The translations under genes and the position numbers were made by a program. A DNA stretch of 64,000 bases from the NCBI RefSeq assembly GCF_033239625.1, contig NZ_BTCK01000002.1, positions 124,001-188,000 on the forward strand, given 5' to 3'. Shown one piece after another: positions 18,134-27,111 of this stretch. The notes under the pieces were generated by a model that saw nothing but the letters and a program-made list of their open reading frames with translations, searched no databases and was not told the DNA's origin. How positions within the stretch are numbered: the stretch's first letter is position 1; each line of letters opens with the position of its first letter. This stretch comes from Paenibacillus_T sp033239625 (GTDB lineage Bacteria; Bacillota; Bacilli; Paenibacillales; Paenibacillaceae).

Positions 18134-18170
18134 GAAATCAACTTACTCAATTGAATTCGAGGTGTTCGTT

Positions 18171-19109
18171 ATGGAGACTCCAACCCAGGTTGCCGTGAAG
18201 GGTGGGCTTGAGAGGCGCAAGAAAGGATGGTCGCTGTCCAGCGGCGAGAACCTGTCCGGCTGGCTGTTCGTCAGTCCGATGCTGATCGGCGTGTGCGTGC
18301 TCGTCCTGCTGCCGATTATAGCTACGATCGTGCTGAGCTTCGCCGATTGGAATTTTGTACAGGGCTGGGATGGGATCGACTGGGTCGGCATCGGCAACTT
18401 CAAGAAGCTGCTCCACGATGACCAATTCCTCCGCTCGGTTCGCAACAACTTCCTGTTCCTGCTGACCGTGCCGATCTATATGATCATCTCGATGGTGCTG
18501 GCGGTGCTGATCGACCGTCATGTGTACTTGAAGAGCTACTTTAAAGTCGCTTACTTCATGCCTTACATCTCGAGCATCGTAGCCGTTGCGGTCGTATGGC
18601 AGGTGTTGTTCCAGCCATCGTATGGCCCGATCAACGAAATGCTGAAAGCAATCGGCATCAGCAAACCGCCGATGTGGATCGCCGATCCCAACTATGCGCT
18701 CATCTCGATCATGATGATCGTCGTCTGGACTTCGATCGGCTTTAACATGATCATCTACATTGCCGGTCTTCAGTCGATTCCGAGGGATCTGTATGAAGCG
18801 GCCGACATCGACGGGGCCGATGGCTGGACCAAATTCCGCCGCATTACGTTCCCGCTGCTATCGCCGACATCGTTCTTCCTGCTCGTTACAGGTGTGATCG
18901 CTACGTTCAAAGTATTCGACATCATCGCCGTTATGACGCAAGGCGGGCCGATCGGCTCCACTTCGCTGATGGTCTGGTATTTGTACGATACGGCGTTCGT
19001 CAACCTGAAGGTCGGTTATGCCTCCTCCATCGCCGCTGTCCTGTTCCTGTTCGTGCTGCTCATTACGTTCGGACAATGGCTCGCGCAGAAACGATGGGTC
19101 AACTATTAA
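18171..19109 (+). CDS. CUT1 sugar ABC transporter permease (MalF/LplB type)
   Basis: 312 residues from ATG 18171 (GAGGTG 7 nt upstream). Six predicted helices after a basic N-terminus (RRKKGWSLSSGEN), beginning GWLFVSPMLIGVCVLVLLPIIATIVLSF. The EAA loop reads EAADIDGADGWTKFRRITFPLLSPT, which docks the ATPase. Length and motifs are those of the first permease of CUT1 systems importing oligosaccharides. The second permease follows after 36 nt and the binding protein after that. No ATPase gene is in the locus, as is usual in Bacillales where a shared MsmX-type ATPase serves many importers. Confidence 0.93.
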   Translation: METPTQVAVKGGLERRKKGWSLSSGENLSGWLFVSPMLIGVCVLVLLPIIATIVLSFADWNFVQGWDGIDWVGIGNFKKLLHDDQFLRSVRNNFLFLLTVPIYMIISMVLAVLIDRHVYLKSYFKVAYFMPYISSIVAVAVVWQVLFQPSYGPINEMLKAIGISKPPMWIADPNYALISIMMIVVWTSIGFNMIIYIAGLQSIPRDLYEAADIDGADGWTKFRRITFPLLSPTSFFLLVTGVIATFKVFDIIAVMTQGGPIGSTSLMVWYLYDTAFVNLKVGYASSIAAVLFLFVLLITFGQWLAQKRWVNY

Positions 19110-19145
19110 TCCCAAATTGCCGAAGAAAGGAGCGAAAGCGGCCGT

Positions 19146-19988
19146 ATGCCTACAACTATCGATAGGATCAGCTGGCGCAAGCTTATTCTGACCCTGCTCA
19201 TGTTCGCCGTCAGTATTGTATTCCTGCTGCCATTCTTCTGGATGTTAGTCAGTTCCTTCAAGGTCGAGAAAGACGTATTCGTCTACCCGATCCAATGGAT
19301 TCCGAAGGAATGGAACGCGATCGCCAACTACAAGGAAGTATGGTCAGGCGATTATCCGTTCTGGAAATACTATCTCAATTCGATCAAGGTCAGCGTGACG
19401 ACAACCGTCATCTCAGCGCTCGTATCCGCACTTGCGGCCTACGGTTTCTCGAAGATCAACTTTAAAGGCCGCAATTACGTATTCCTGATCGTCCTCGCGA
19501 CCTACATGGTGCCGAGCCAAGCGATTCTCATTCCTCAGTTCATCCTGTACCGTCAGATCGGCTTGTTCGACAGCCATCTAGGCCTTATTCTATTAGGAAG
19601 CTTCAGCGTGCTCGGCACGTTCATGCTGCGCCAGTTCTTCATGGGGGTGCATCAGGAATTCATCGAGTCTGCCAAAATGGACGGAGCGAATCACTTCCGC
19701 ATCTTCTGGAGCATCGGCCTGCCGCTCGTGAAGCCAGCCGTTGCGACGTATGCGATTCTGCGATTCATCTGGACATGGAACGACTACCAGAATCCGCTTA
19801 TCTTCATTCGCAGCGATAAGCTGTTCACGATTCCGCTCGCGGTGCAGAAGTTCACGTCGCTGAGCGGAGAATTCTACTCGCTGATCATGGCGGCAGCGGT
19901 ATCGGCGATTCTGCCGCTGCTCATTATCTTCATCATCGGACAGAAGAGCGTCATCGAAGGCATCGCACTCGGCGGCGTCAAAGGTTAA
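19146..19988 (+). CDS. CUT1 sugar ABC transporter permease (MalG/LplC type)
   Basis: 280 residues; AAAGGAG upstream of the ATG. N-terminal helix LILTLLMFAVSIVFLLPFFWMLVSSFK and EAA loop EFIESAKMDGANHFRIFWSIGLPLVKPA, ending in the family-typical GIALGGVKG. It is the second membrane subunit paired with the preceding permease. It probably imports an acidic oligosaccharide, judged from the lyase and hydrolase genes downstream; substrate identity is inference. Confidence 0.94.
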   Translation: MPTTIDRISWRKLILTLLMFAVSIVFLLPFFWMLVSSFKVEKDVFVYPIQWIPKEWNAIANYKEVWSGDYPFWKYYLNSIKVSVTTTVISALVSALAAYGFSKINFKGRNYVFLIVLATYMVPSQAILIPQFILYRQIGLFDSHLGLILLGSFSVLGTFMLRQFFMGVHQEFIESAKMDGANHFRIFWSIGLPLVKPAVATYAILRFIWTWNDYQNPLIFIRSDKLFTIPLAVQKFTSLSGEFYSLIMAAAVSAILPLLIIFIIGQKSVIEGIALGGVKG

Positions 19989-20065
19989 ATTCCACAAAAC
20001 ACTAAAAAGTCGAATTATTTGCAAATAAGTAAAAATACTTGCATCACGCGATGCGAGATGCTCCC

Positions 20066-20090
20066 TATAATCAAACCCGTAAGCGCTTAT
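20066..20090 (+). promoter_or_regulatory. internal promoter with LacI-type operator before the binding-protein gene
   Basis: TATAAT at 20066-20071 in CTCCCTATAATC, then the near-perfect palindrome GTAAGCGCTTAT (20079-20090) with central CG, the form bound by LacI/CcpA-family repressors. TTGCAT (20039-20044) is a -35 candidate but the spacer (21 nt) is too long, so an activator is likely. Confidence 0.55.
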
Positions 20091-20156
20091 GAGTTAACAA
20101 ACATAACCATGCGAAACATTTTACAATCGCAAAAAAACTTTAAGGGGGCTCACAAG

Positions 20157-21572
20157 ATGAAGAAGATTTGGACGGCAGGCCTGGCAAGCGTCATGGTAGT
20201 AGGGTTGCTCGCAGGATGCGGCAGCGACAAAACCGACGATACGAAGACGACGACGGATACGAATGCCAGCACAGACGCGACCAGCAACACGAGCACAACG
20301 GACGACACGAAGAAAAACGATCCGGTCAATCTCAGGCTCTATACGTACGGCACCGAAGAAGCGTACAACTGGAAGAAGACGCTCGCGGCTTATCAAGATT
20401 CGCATCCAGGCGTGACGATCGAGCTCGTACAGCTCAGCGAAAAGGGCGATACGCAGGAAGCAACGAAGAAGCTTGATCTTGCTGCTGCCTCCTCCGAGCA
20501 GATCGACGTTCTCATGTTCAGTGACGCGGCTGCTTACGCACAACGCGTAGCACTCGGCATGGCGGCGCCGCTGGACGAATATATCGCCAAGGACGGCTAC
20601 AAGGTTGAAGAAGATTACAAGGTAGACACGCACCTGAACGGCAAAGTGTATGCGCTGCCAGGCAAGTTTAATCCATGGTACGTTCTGCTGAACAAAGACC
20701 ATCTGGATGAAGCGGGACTCGCAGTTCCAACGGATTGGACATGGGACGAGTACGCGGACTATGCGAAGAAGTTGACGAAGGGCGAAGGCGCAAGCAAGCG
20801 TTACGGCACTTACTTCCACGGCCCTCAGAATGGCGGATGGATGGAGTACTTGAAGCTGAAGATGGAGAACCAGCCGCAAGGCTCGGAATTCCTAAAGGCG
20901 GACGGCTCCTCCAACTTAGCGGATCCGAACTTCAAGGCAACGTTGGAGCTGCGGGTGAAGATGGAGAAGGAAGACAAGTCTTCCGTGCCTTACACGGATA
21001 TGATTTCGCAGAAGCTTGCTTACCGCAACCAGTTCTTCAACCAATCGGCAAGCATGCTGACGATCGGTTCCTGGATGAACACGGAGATCGGCGGTACGGA
21101 TAAAGTACCTCTTACGTTCCATGTGGCTGTAGCGCCGTTCCCTAAGAATAACGCGAGCGACCCGACGGGCCTGACGCCGGTAACGACAGATTATGTAGCC
21201 GTGTCGGATACGTCGAAGCATAAGGAAGAAGCCTACCAATTCGTTCGCTGGTACACAACGGAAGGTCAAGTGGTGCAAGGCAAGAACATTCCAGCGTGGA
21301 ACGGCGTGAAGTCGGACCAAGTGGCAAGCATTATCGATACGATTCTGAGCGGTACGAAGAATCCGGAGCTCGTCGATAAAGCTTCACTCGTGGATACACT
21401 TGTCAAATCCAAAGCATCGCAGATTATCGCTCCTGCATCGTATCAAGCCGAAGTGTATAAAGCGATCAACGAGGAATATGAGAAGCTCATCCTCGAGAAG
21501 CAGGATATCGATACGACGGTTGCCAATTCGATTAAACGCGTTGACGAAATTATTGCCGCCAACAAAAAATAA
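20157..21572 (+). CDS. extracellular sugar-binding lipoprotein (ABC family 1)
   Basis: 471 residues from ATG 20157, with AAGGGGG 8-9 nt upstream; the in-frame ATG at 20019 would begin in promoter sequence. Signal peptide with lipobox LLAGC (Cys21), then a Thr/Asp/Ser-rich flexible tether (TTTDTNASTDATSNTSTTDDTKK as overall character) and a bacterial family-1 solute-binding domain (VNLRLYTYGTEEAYNWKKTLAAYQDSHPGVTIELV, YALPGKFNPWYVLLNKDHLDEAGL). It is anchored outside the membrane and delivers substrate to the two upstream permeases. Having its own promoter fits the usual need for excess binding protein. Confidence 0.93.
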   Translation: MKKIWTAGLASVMVVGLLAGCGSDKTDDTKTTTDTNASTDATSNTSTTDDTKKNDPVNLRLYTYGTEEAYNWKKTLAAYQDSHPGVTIELVQLSEKGDTQEATKKLDLAAASSEQIDVLMFSDAAAYAQRVALGMAAPLDEYIAKDGYKVEEDYKVDTHLNGKVYALPGKFNPWYVLLNKDHLDEAGLAVPTDWTWDEYADYAKKLTKGEGASKRYGTYFHGPQNGGWMEYLKLKMENQPQGSEFLKADGSSNLADPNFKATLELRVKMEKEDKSSVPYTDMISQKLAYRNQFFNQSASMLTIGSWMNTEIGGTDKVPLTFHVAVAPFPKNNASDPTGLTPVTTDYVAVSDTSKHKEEAYQFVRWYTTEGQVVQGKNIPAWNGVKSDQVASIIDTILSGTKNPELVDKASLVDTLVKSKASQIIAPASYQAEVYKAINEEYEKLILEKQDIDTTVANSIKRVDEIIAANKK

Positions 21573-21588
21573 TCCGATATAATGGGTC

Positions 21589-21621
21589 AAAAGGGGACGG
21601 TACGCTAGTCCCCCTTTTGTT
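21589..21621 (+). terminator. intra-operon terminator after binding-protein gene
   Basis: AAAAGGGGAC / GTCCCCCTTTT hairpin then GTTTTC, 17 nt after the stop and 26 nt before the kinase gene. It probably lowers expression of the downstream kinase, regulator and enzymes relative to the binding protein. Confidence 0.75.
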
Positions 21622-21646
21622 TTCTACAAGACGAGGGGGATGAAAC

Positions 21647-23476
21647 ATGTACCGGCAGCTCAGCGGTTCAACCTTCAAGACGGTACGTGCGAAGCTGTCG
21701 CTGGCTTCGATCGTCTGCATTCTCGTGCCGGCTCTGCTTACGATGCTGATCTATAACGGATTGACGAGGGACGCAGTCGAACAGCAGGCACGATCGAACA
21801 GCACGGACGCCATGCAGCTTGTCAGAGGATCGGTCAACAATCTGCTGCAAGGGATGCTCAATCTAGCGAACTATATTCAAGTCAACACCGATATCAACGG
21901 CACGCTGAAACGAATCGCAGACGGCTCGGAGTCTACCGCTGACCCGTACAACCGTTTTACGGCGACGAGCCGCATCATGCAGCAGTTGGAAGGGCTTACC
22001 TACATCGGAGAGAAAAGTTATATTACAATCATTCTGACGAACGGCACGACGTTCACGAATTATTCCAAGGATGAATTCGATCCGCTGCGATTCAAGCAGG
22101 AACCGTGGTTCCAACAGCTGGAAGGGTTAGCCGGCTTGCGTTCGTATTGGGTGGGGGCGACGCCCACGATATTCCCTTACGATCGATTCGATAATCCGTA
22201 TCAGATCTCGGTTGCACGCACGTTGCGGCTCGAGAGCTCGAAGATTTATGGCTATGTCATCGTCACGATGATGGAGAGCAAGATCAGCAAGATTTTCCAA
22301 GGGCTGACAAGCGGGCAGGATGTTATGCTGGTGGATGGTCAAGGAACCATCATCTCCTCGTCAGATGGCGAGCGCATTAATACATTGTACCAATACCGCG
22401 ATCTGCTCAGTCAAGACAGCTTAACGCCAGCCTCCCAGATTGTGCGGGACGGGAAGCGGAAGCTGCTCGTCACGACGTCGAAGCTGACGTTCAACGATTG
22501 GCATCTGGTTGCGGTGCAGCCTTATCAGAATGCGATTTTGAATATTAGCTCCATCTTCAGCCGGGTATTCACGTTCCAGATCGTATCCTTCTTCATTTTC
22601 CTTATCCTGCTATTAGTGCTTATGAGAGCGTTTACGAAGCCGTTAATTCGTCTAGGTCGAGTGGCATCAAGCGTGCAGCGGGGCAACTTGGAAGTTCGCT
22701 CCGGCGTGCGCGGACAGGATGAGATCGGAAGGCTTGGCTTCCTGTTCGACCAGATGTTGGACCGGATTAAAGATATGATTACCGAAGTATCCGTTACGCA
22801 GGCGCGCAAGCGCAAGGCGGAGCTGGCGATGCTGCAAGCGCAAATTAATCCGCATTTTCTGTTCAATGTGCTCAATTCGATTCGGATGAAAGTGATGCGC
22901 GGCGGCGACTCGGACAGCGCGAAGATGATCGCCTCCTTATCCAAGCTGCTGCGAATGACGATCAGCCGGGATGAGGACGCCATCACGCTGCATGAAGAGA
23001 TCGAGCTGCTGACGCATTACGTGGACCTGATGAATTTGCGGCAAAAGGAGGAGGTTCGGCTTCAGCTCGAGGTGGATGCTTCAGCGTTCCATATCGAGGT
23101 GCCGAGATTCATTCTTCAGCCGCTCGTCGAGAACGCGCTCATTCACGGCTTGAATCGGAGCGCAGGCACGATTGTCGTGCGCACCGTTATGAAGGAGCGA
23201 TTCCTAGAGTTGTCTGTAGAGGACAACGGGATTGGCATGGAGCCGGATGTACTGGCGAAGCTGTCATCGCAGCTTGCTGCCGCTTCGATCGTGATGGAGA
23301 CGAAGGGGGAGCGGCCGAAGGGCGGCATGTCGGGCATCGGCGTTGTGAACGTAGCCGAGCGCATGCGCATTATGTTCGGCGATGCATTCGATATGACGGC
23401 AGCCAGCAGTCTTAATGAAGGAACGCGAATCATTATGCACATTCCGCTGCGGGAGGAGAGTAGACATCATGTATAA
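21647..23476 (+). CDS. YesM-type sensor histidine kinase
   Basis: 609 residues, GAGGGGG ribosome binding site. One helix near residue 20-40, an extracellular ~270-residue sensor (dCACHE-like), a second helix near 300-325 (IVSFFIFLILLLVLMRAF), HAMP, then the His_kinase domain with phosphoacceptor His403 in LQAQINPHFLFNVLNSIRMK and an ATPase domain with LVENALIHGL, EDNGIGM and GIGVVNVAERM. Kinases of this type sit with carbohydrate ABC importers and sense the sugar directly or through the binding protein. The end overlaps the response regulator by 8 nt. Confidence 0.94.
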   Translation: MYRQLSGSTFKTVRAKLSLASIVCILVPALLTMLIYNGLTRDAVEQQARSNSTDAMQLVRGSVNNLLQGMLNLANYIQVNTDINGTLKRIADGSESTADPYNRFTATSRIMQQLEGLTYIGEKSYITIILTNGTTFTNYSKDEFDPLRFKQEPWFQQLEGLAGLRSYWVGATPTIFPYDRFDNPYQISVARTLRLESSKIYGYVIVTMMESKISKIFQGLTSGQDVMLVDGQGTIISSSDGERINTLYQYRDLLSQDSLTPASQIVRDGKRKLLVTTSKLTFNDWHLVAVQPYQNAILNISSIFSRVFTFQIVSFFIFLILLLVLMRAFTKPLIRLGRVASSVQRGNLEVRSGVRGQDEIGRLGFLFDQMLDRIKDMITEVSVTQARKRKAELAMLQAQINPHFLFNVLNSIRMKVMRGGDSDSAKMIASLSKLLRMTISRDEDAITLHEEIELLTHYVDLMNLRQKEEVRLQLEVDASAFHIEVPRFILQPLVENALIHGLNRSAGTIVVRTVMKERFLELSVEDNGIGMEPDVLAKLSSQLAAASIVMETKGERPKGGMSGIGVVNVAERMRIMFGDAFDMTAASSLNEGTRIIMHIPLREESRHHV

Positions 23477-25070
23477 AGTCATGCTCGTAGATGATGATTA
23501 CCCGGTATTGGAGCTGTTGTCCGAAGCCGTTGATTGGGCGTCCTTGGGCCTTACGCTCTGCAGCAAGCATGAGAACGGACTTGCCGCTTGGGAGCAGGCG
23601 CAGTCGGAGCCGCCCGATATTCTCGTCACCGATATCGGGATGCCGAAGATGGATGGGCTTACGCTGTCCGCTCATATGAAGGAGCTTAATCCATCCGTAC
23701 GGATCGCGATCTTATCGTGTCACAGCGAGTTTCAATACGCGCAGCAGGCGATGCGGCTGAACGTTCAGGATTATCTGCTCAAGGATCTGCTGGAGCCCGA
23801 AGATCTGGAGAAATTGCTGGCGAAATTCAAGTCAGGTCTTGACGGCGAACGGCAATTGCAGCAAGAGCAGGTGCAGATGAAGCATCTCGTCAATGAAACG
23901 AGGGAGCTGCGCAAGGAGAAGTCGTTCCGCGACTTTATTCAGCAGCCGCTGCTGTCGACCGCCGATTGGCAGAAGACGTTCGGCGCATATGGCTTGTTCA
24001 GCCCCGGCGAACAGGTGCTTCCGGTCATCGGCTTCCTCGACAACTACGGTACGATTAAGCACCGGTTCGACTCGGATCAGACGCTGCATTTTGCCCTAAG
24101 CAATGTAATGGAAGAGATGATGGGCAGCCTGCCGCTGCGTACGGTGCATATCGGGTATACGAGCCGCCAGTCGCTGCTGCTGTTCGCGTTCAAGCCGGGC
24201 ATTAAAACGAATGTGCACGATCAAGTGCAGCAAAGTCTGCGAATGATTAGCCGGACGCTCGAGCAGGTGTTGAAAATCAAGATGGCGTTCCTGATCGGCA
24301 GCGGCTGCGAGCATCCGGAGAAGCTGAAGCCGATGTTATGCGGATTGCTTGGCGCAGTGGAGCAGCGCTTCTATCTGTCGCCGGGCGAGATCGCTAGATG
24401 GCAGCCGATGCAGGTAAAGGGTGCAGGGCTGTTCACGTTATACGATCAAGCGAGCGCCGACATTCGCGAGCCGTTGATCGAGAAGGATGAGGCTAAGATG
24501 GTGGCGATCGCTTCCTCTTGGGAGAAGCGGATGCAGGAAGCGCGGTACCCATCGGAAGAAGTGCGGGATTGGGTGCTGAAGCTGCTCATCGACTTGCGGC
24601 TGAAGCTGCATGCGCTGTTGTACCAGCCTTCATCCTCATCGGCGGAGACGCTGCATAAAGAAATTGCCCAATTCGATACGCTGCTGGAGCTGTTCCAATG
24701 GCTGAAGGGGCAATTGCGTTCTTTCCTTCACACGCGGGAAGAGCTGGCGCCGGTAAGCAGACGCCGCGAAATAACGGAAGCGTATCAATACGTATCACTT
24801 AATCTCGGACAGCGCATCTCGCTGGAGGAAGTATCGGCGCATCTGCATATGAATCCGAGCTATTTCAGCCGCTTCTTCAAGAAGGAAACCGGGTATACGT
24901 TTATTGAATACGTCACCTGCAAGAAGATCGAGCGGGCGAAAGAGCTGCTCGACCAGACGAATCGCCCAGTCAACGAGATCTGCGAGATGCTGGGCTACGA
25001 CAACCAGAGCTATTTCATCAAGACCTTCAAGAATCAAGTTGGCGTGACGCCGACGGAATATCGTGGTTGA
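23469..25070 (+). CDS. YesN-type response regulator with AraC DNA-binding domain
   Basis: 533 residues from ATG 23469 (GGGAGGAGAG upstream), overlapping the kinase end. Receiver domain 1-120 with VDDD and phosphoacceptor Asp55 in ILVTDIGMPKMDG; a ~270-residue middle region; AraC domain at the C-terminus (RISLEEVSAHLHMNPSYFSRFFKKETGYTFIEYV and VNEICEMLGYDNQSYFIKTFKNQVGVTPTEYRG). It probably activates the CCCTATAAT promoters at 18128 and 20066 on phosphorylation by the preceding kinase. Confidence 0.94.
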   Translation: MYKVMLVDDDYPVLELLSEAVDWASLGLTLCSKHENGLAAWEQAQSEPPDILVTDIGMPKMDGLTLSAHMKELNPSVRIAILSCHSEFQYAQQAMRLNVQDYLLKDLLEPEDLEKLLAKFKSGLDGERQLQQEQVQMKHLVNETRELRKEKSFRDFIQQPLLSTADWQKTFGAYGLFSPGEQVLPVIGFLDNYGTIKHRFDSDQTLHFALSNVMEEMMGSLPLRTVHIGYTSRQSLLLFAFKPGIKTNVHDQVQQSLRMISRTLEQVLKIKMAFLIGSGCEHPEKLKPMLCGLLGAVEQRFYLSPGEIARWQPMQVKGAGLFTLYDQASADIREPLIEKDEAKMVAIASSWEKRMQEARYPSEEVRDWVLKLLIDLRLKLHALLYQPSSSSAETLHKEIAQFDTLLELFQWLKGQLRSFLHTREELAPVSRRREITEAYQYVSLNLGQRISLEEVSAHLHMNPSYFSRFFKKETGYTFIEYVTCKKIERAKELLDQTNRPVNEICEMLGYDNQSYFIKTFKNQVGVTPTEYRG

Positions 25071-25071
25071 C

Positions 25072-25201
25072 ACCGAATCTTGCCGTGATGTGAGATACGG
25101 CAAGATTCGGTAATGCTTCGGTGTCCCGTAATAAGTGATGCGGGATGCTTCGGTAATGCTGCGGAGTTTCGTGATATGAGATACGGCAAGATTCGGTAAG
25201 G
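25072..25201 (+). repeat. imperfect tandem/inverted repeats between regulator and lyase genes
   Basis: ACCGAATCTTGCCGT (25072-25086) pairs perfectly with ACGGCAAGATTCGGT (25097-25111). The unit GTGATGTGAGATACGGCAAG.. recurs as GTGATATGAGATACGGCAAG.. at 25171-25201 and in a shorter form at 25136-25159 (GTGATGCGGGATGCTTCGGT). There is no T-run, so it is not a classical terminator. Confidence 0.7.
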
Positions 25202-25280
25202 CCGCAAAATTACCGTAGTTCGTGCAGTGGTCCACGACTGGAAACAAGCGGTATGATGGAATGGAGGCAAGGAAACGAAG

Positions 25281-27098
25281 ATGCGATTTCACTGGGAGAA
25301 GGAGCTGCTGCAGAGCTGGCTGAAGGATCATTCGCTGCAGGATGAAGCGCTCTACTGGATCGGAGGGAAGCTCGTCGATTGGGCGGTGCTCTCGGCTTCT
25401 CCGCCGTATGCGGACCTCATCGGCGAGATTCGGGAAGAAGCCGATCGGCTGCTGGAGCGGCCTGAACCGGAACTGACGCAGGAGCTGTATGAACGATTCG
25501 AGAAGACAGGCAATCGGCTGGCGTACGAAGACAAATATTTTGAACGGCGCAGAAGGCTTACGTCTTTCACATTAATGAGCCTGCTTGAACCGGATAAACG
25601 GGATTACAAGCAGGCGTTGATCGGCACGATCGGAGCGATATTGGAGGAGCCGACTTGGTGTCTTCCAGCGCATATGCGCGGCCAAGAGATCGACCGCAAT
25701 ATCGATCTTTTCTCGGCTGAGACGGGTTTTGCGCTTAGCGAGATTATAGTTCTGCTGGGAGCAAGACTGCCCGATCCGCTCCGCGAAGCGATGCTCGGCC
25801 ATATCGACCGCCGCTTGTTCGTGCCCTATTTATCTTATGGCCCTTACGGCTGGGAAACGGCGGAGCATAACTGGGCGGCCGTATGCGCAGGCTCGATCGG
25901 AGCGGCGGCGCTGCTCGTCGAGCAGAGCGCAGCGCGCAAGTCGGCCATGCTCGTCAAAGCGGTCGAGACGATGAATCATTACTTGGACGGCTTCGGCGAG
26001 GATGGCGCTTGCTTGGAGGGGCCGGGCTATTGGAATTACGGTTTCGGCTACTTCGTTTATTTTGCCGATCTGCTGGGCAAGGCGACTGATGGAAAGGCTG
26101 ACCTATTCGCTTCAGACAAAGTGAAAGCGGTAGCATTGTTTCAACAACGTTGTTACCTCGCAGGGGATCGGCCCGCCAACTTCTCGGATGCGATGCCGCA
26201 TGTCAGCGTTCATATTGGTCTGTCGGACTATCTTGCCGATCGATTCGAAGAGGTTGAGCATCCATCGCTGCAGCTGCGTTCACGGTTTACGGACGATCAT
26301 TGCGCACGATTCGCCCCAGCGCTGCGCAACGTGCTTTGGTTCCAGCCGAAGGCAGGACGCGAGGCGAATTGGCAGCCGGGCAGCTGGTATTTGCCCGATG
26401 CGCAGTGGTTCATCTCGCGCAGCGCAAGCAGCGCCGGAAGCTTCGGCTTCGCGGCGAAGGGCGGATCGAATAACGAGCCGCACAACCATATCGACGTCGG
26501 CCATTTCATCCTGCTGGCAGGCGATGACCCTGCGGTTGCAGCGGATTTGGGCAGCGGCGAATATACGGCGGATTACTTCGGCGACGGGCGCTATACCTAC
26601 GACTGCAATGGAGCGCAGGGTCACTCGCTGCCGATGGTGAGCGGCCATCAGCAGCAGGTTGGCGGGACGAGCAAGGCAGAGGTGATCGAAGCGGTTACGG
26701 GCGATCAGGAGGATCGATTCGCATTGGAGCTGGCGGACTGTTATCCTTCGGAGAGCGGGCTGCAGTCTTTCCAGCGAAGCTTCGTCCTTCGCAAGGATGA
26801 GAAGCCTTCGCTTACCGTTACCGATACCTTCGCATTCGGAGAAGGCGGCGGTCAGGTATCGGAAGTGATCGTTACTCGCTGCCAGCCGAGCTTAGCGGAG
26901 GATGGGCGCATTGTTTTGGCCGGAGGCCTCCATACTGCTGAGCTTTCCTATGGGGTTGGACGGTTTCGAGCGGCCATTGTAGAGAGGCCGTTCGTGAACC
27001 ATTTTGGACAAGAAGAGAGCTATTATCGCATTCATCTGATCGCTGAGCACAGTGCCGAGCGGTCGCAGCAATTCGCACTTGATTTCGAATTCAAGTAG
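25281..27098 (+). CDS. heparinase II/III family polysaccharide lyase
   Basis: 605 residues; GGAGG about 14 nt before the ATG. There is no signal peptide, so it acts in the cytoplasm on imported oligosaccharide. The N-terminal two thirds is an alpha/alpha-barrel type region (GPYGWETAEHNWAAVCAGSIGAAALL; DGFGEDGACLEGPGYWNYGFGYFVYFADLLG). The C-terminal beta-sandwich has the family signature FAAKGGSNNEPHNHIDVGHFIL, with the His residues that bind metal in relatives, and DGRYTYDCNGAQGHSLPMV. Lyases of this type cleave uronate-containing chains by beta-elimination, giving unsaturated uronyl ends, which the next gene's product would remove. The exact polysaccharide is not predictable from sequence. 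Confidence 0.88.
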   Translation: MRFHWEKELLQSWLKDHSLQDEALYWIGGKLVDWAVLSASPPYADLIGEIREEADRLLERPEPELTQELYERFEKTGNRLAYEDKYFERRRRLTSFTLMSLLEPDKRDYKQALIGTIGAILEEPTWCLPAHMRGQEIDRNIDLFSAETGFALSEIIVLLGARLPDPLREAMLGHIDRRLFVPYLSYGPYGWETAEHNWAAVCAGSIGAAALLVEQSAARKSAMLVKAVETMNHYLDGFGEDGACLEGPGYWNYGFGYFVYFADLLGKATDGKADLFASDKVKAVALFQQRCYLAGDRPANFSDAMPHVSVHIGLSDYLADRFEEVEHPSLQLRSRFTDDHCARFAPALRNVLWFQPKAGREANWQPGSWYLPDAQWFISRSASSAGSFGFAAKGGSNNEPHNHIDVGHFILLAGDDPAVAADLGSGEYTADYFGDGRYTYDCNGAQGHSLPMVSGHQQQVGGTSKAEVIEAVTGDQEDRFALELADCYPSESGLQSFQRSFVLRKDEKPSLTVTDTFAFGEGGGQVSEVIVTRCQPSLAEDGRIVLAGGLHTAELSYGVGRFRAAIVERPFVNHFGQEESYYRIHLIAEHSAERSQQFALDFEFK

Positions 27099-27111
27099 AG
27101 GGTAGGTCAGG

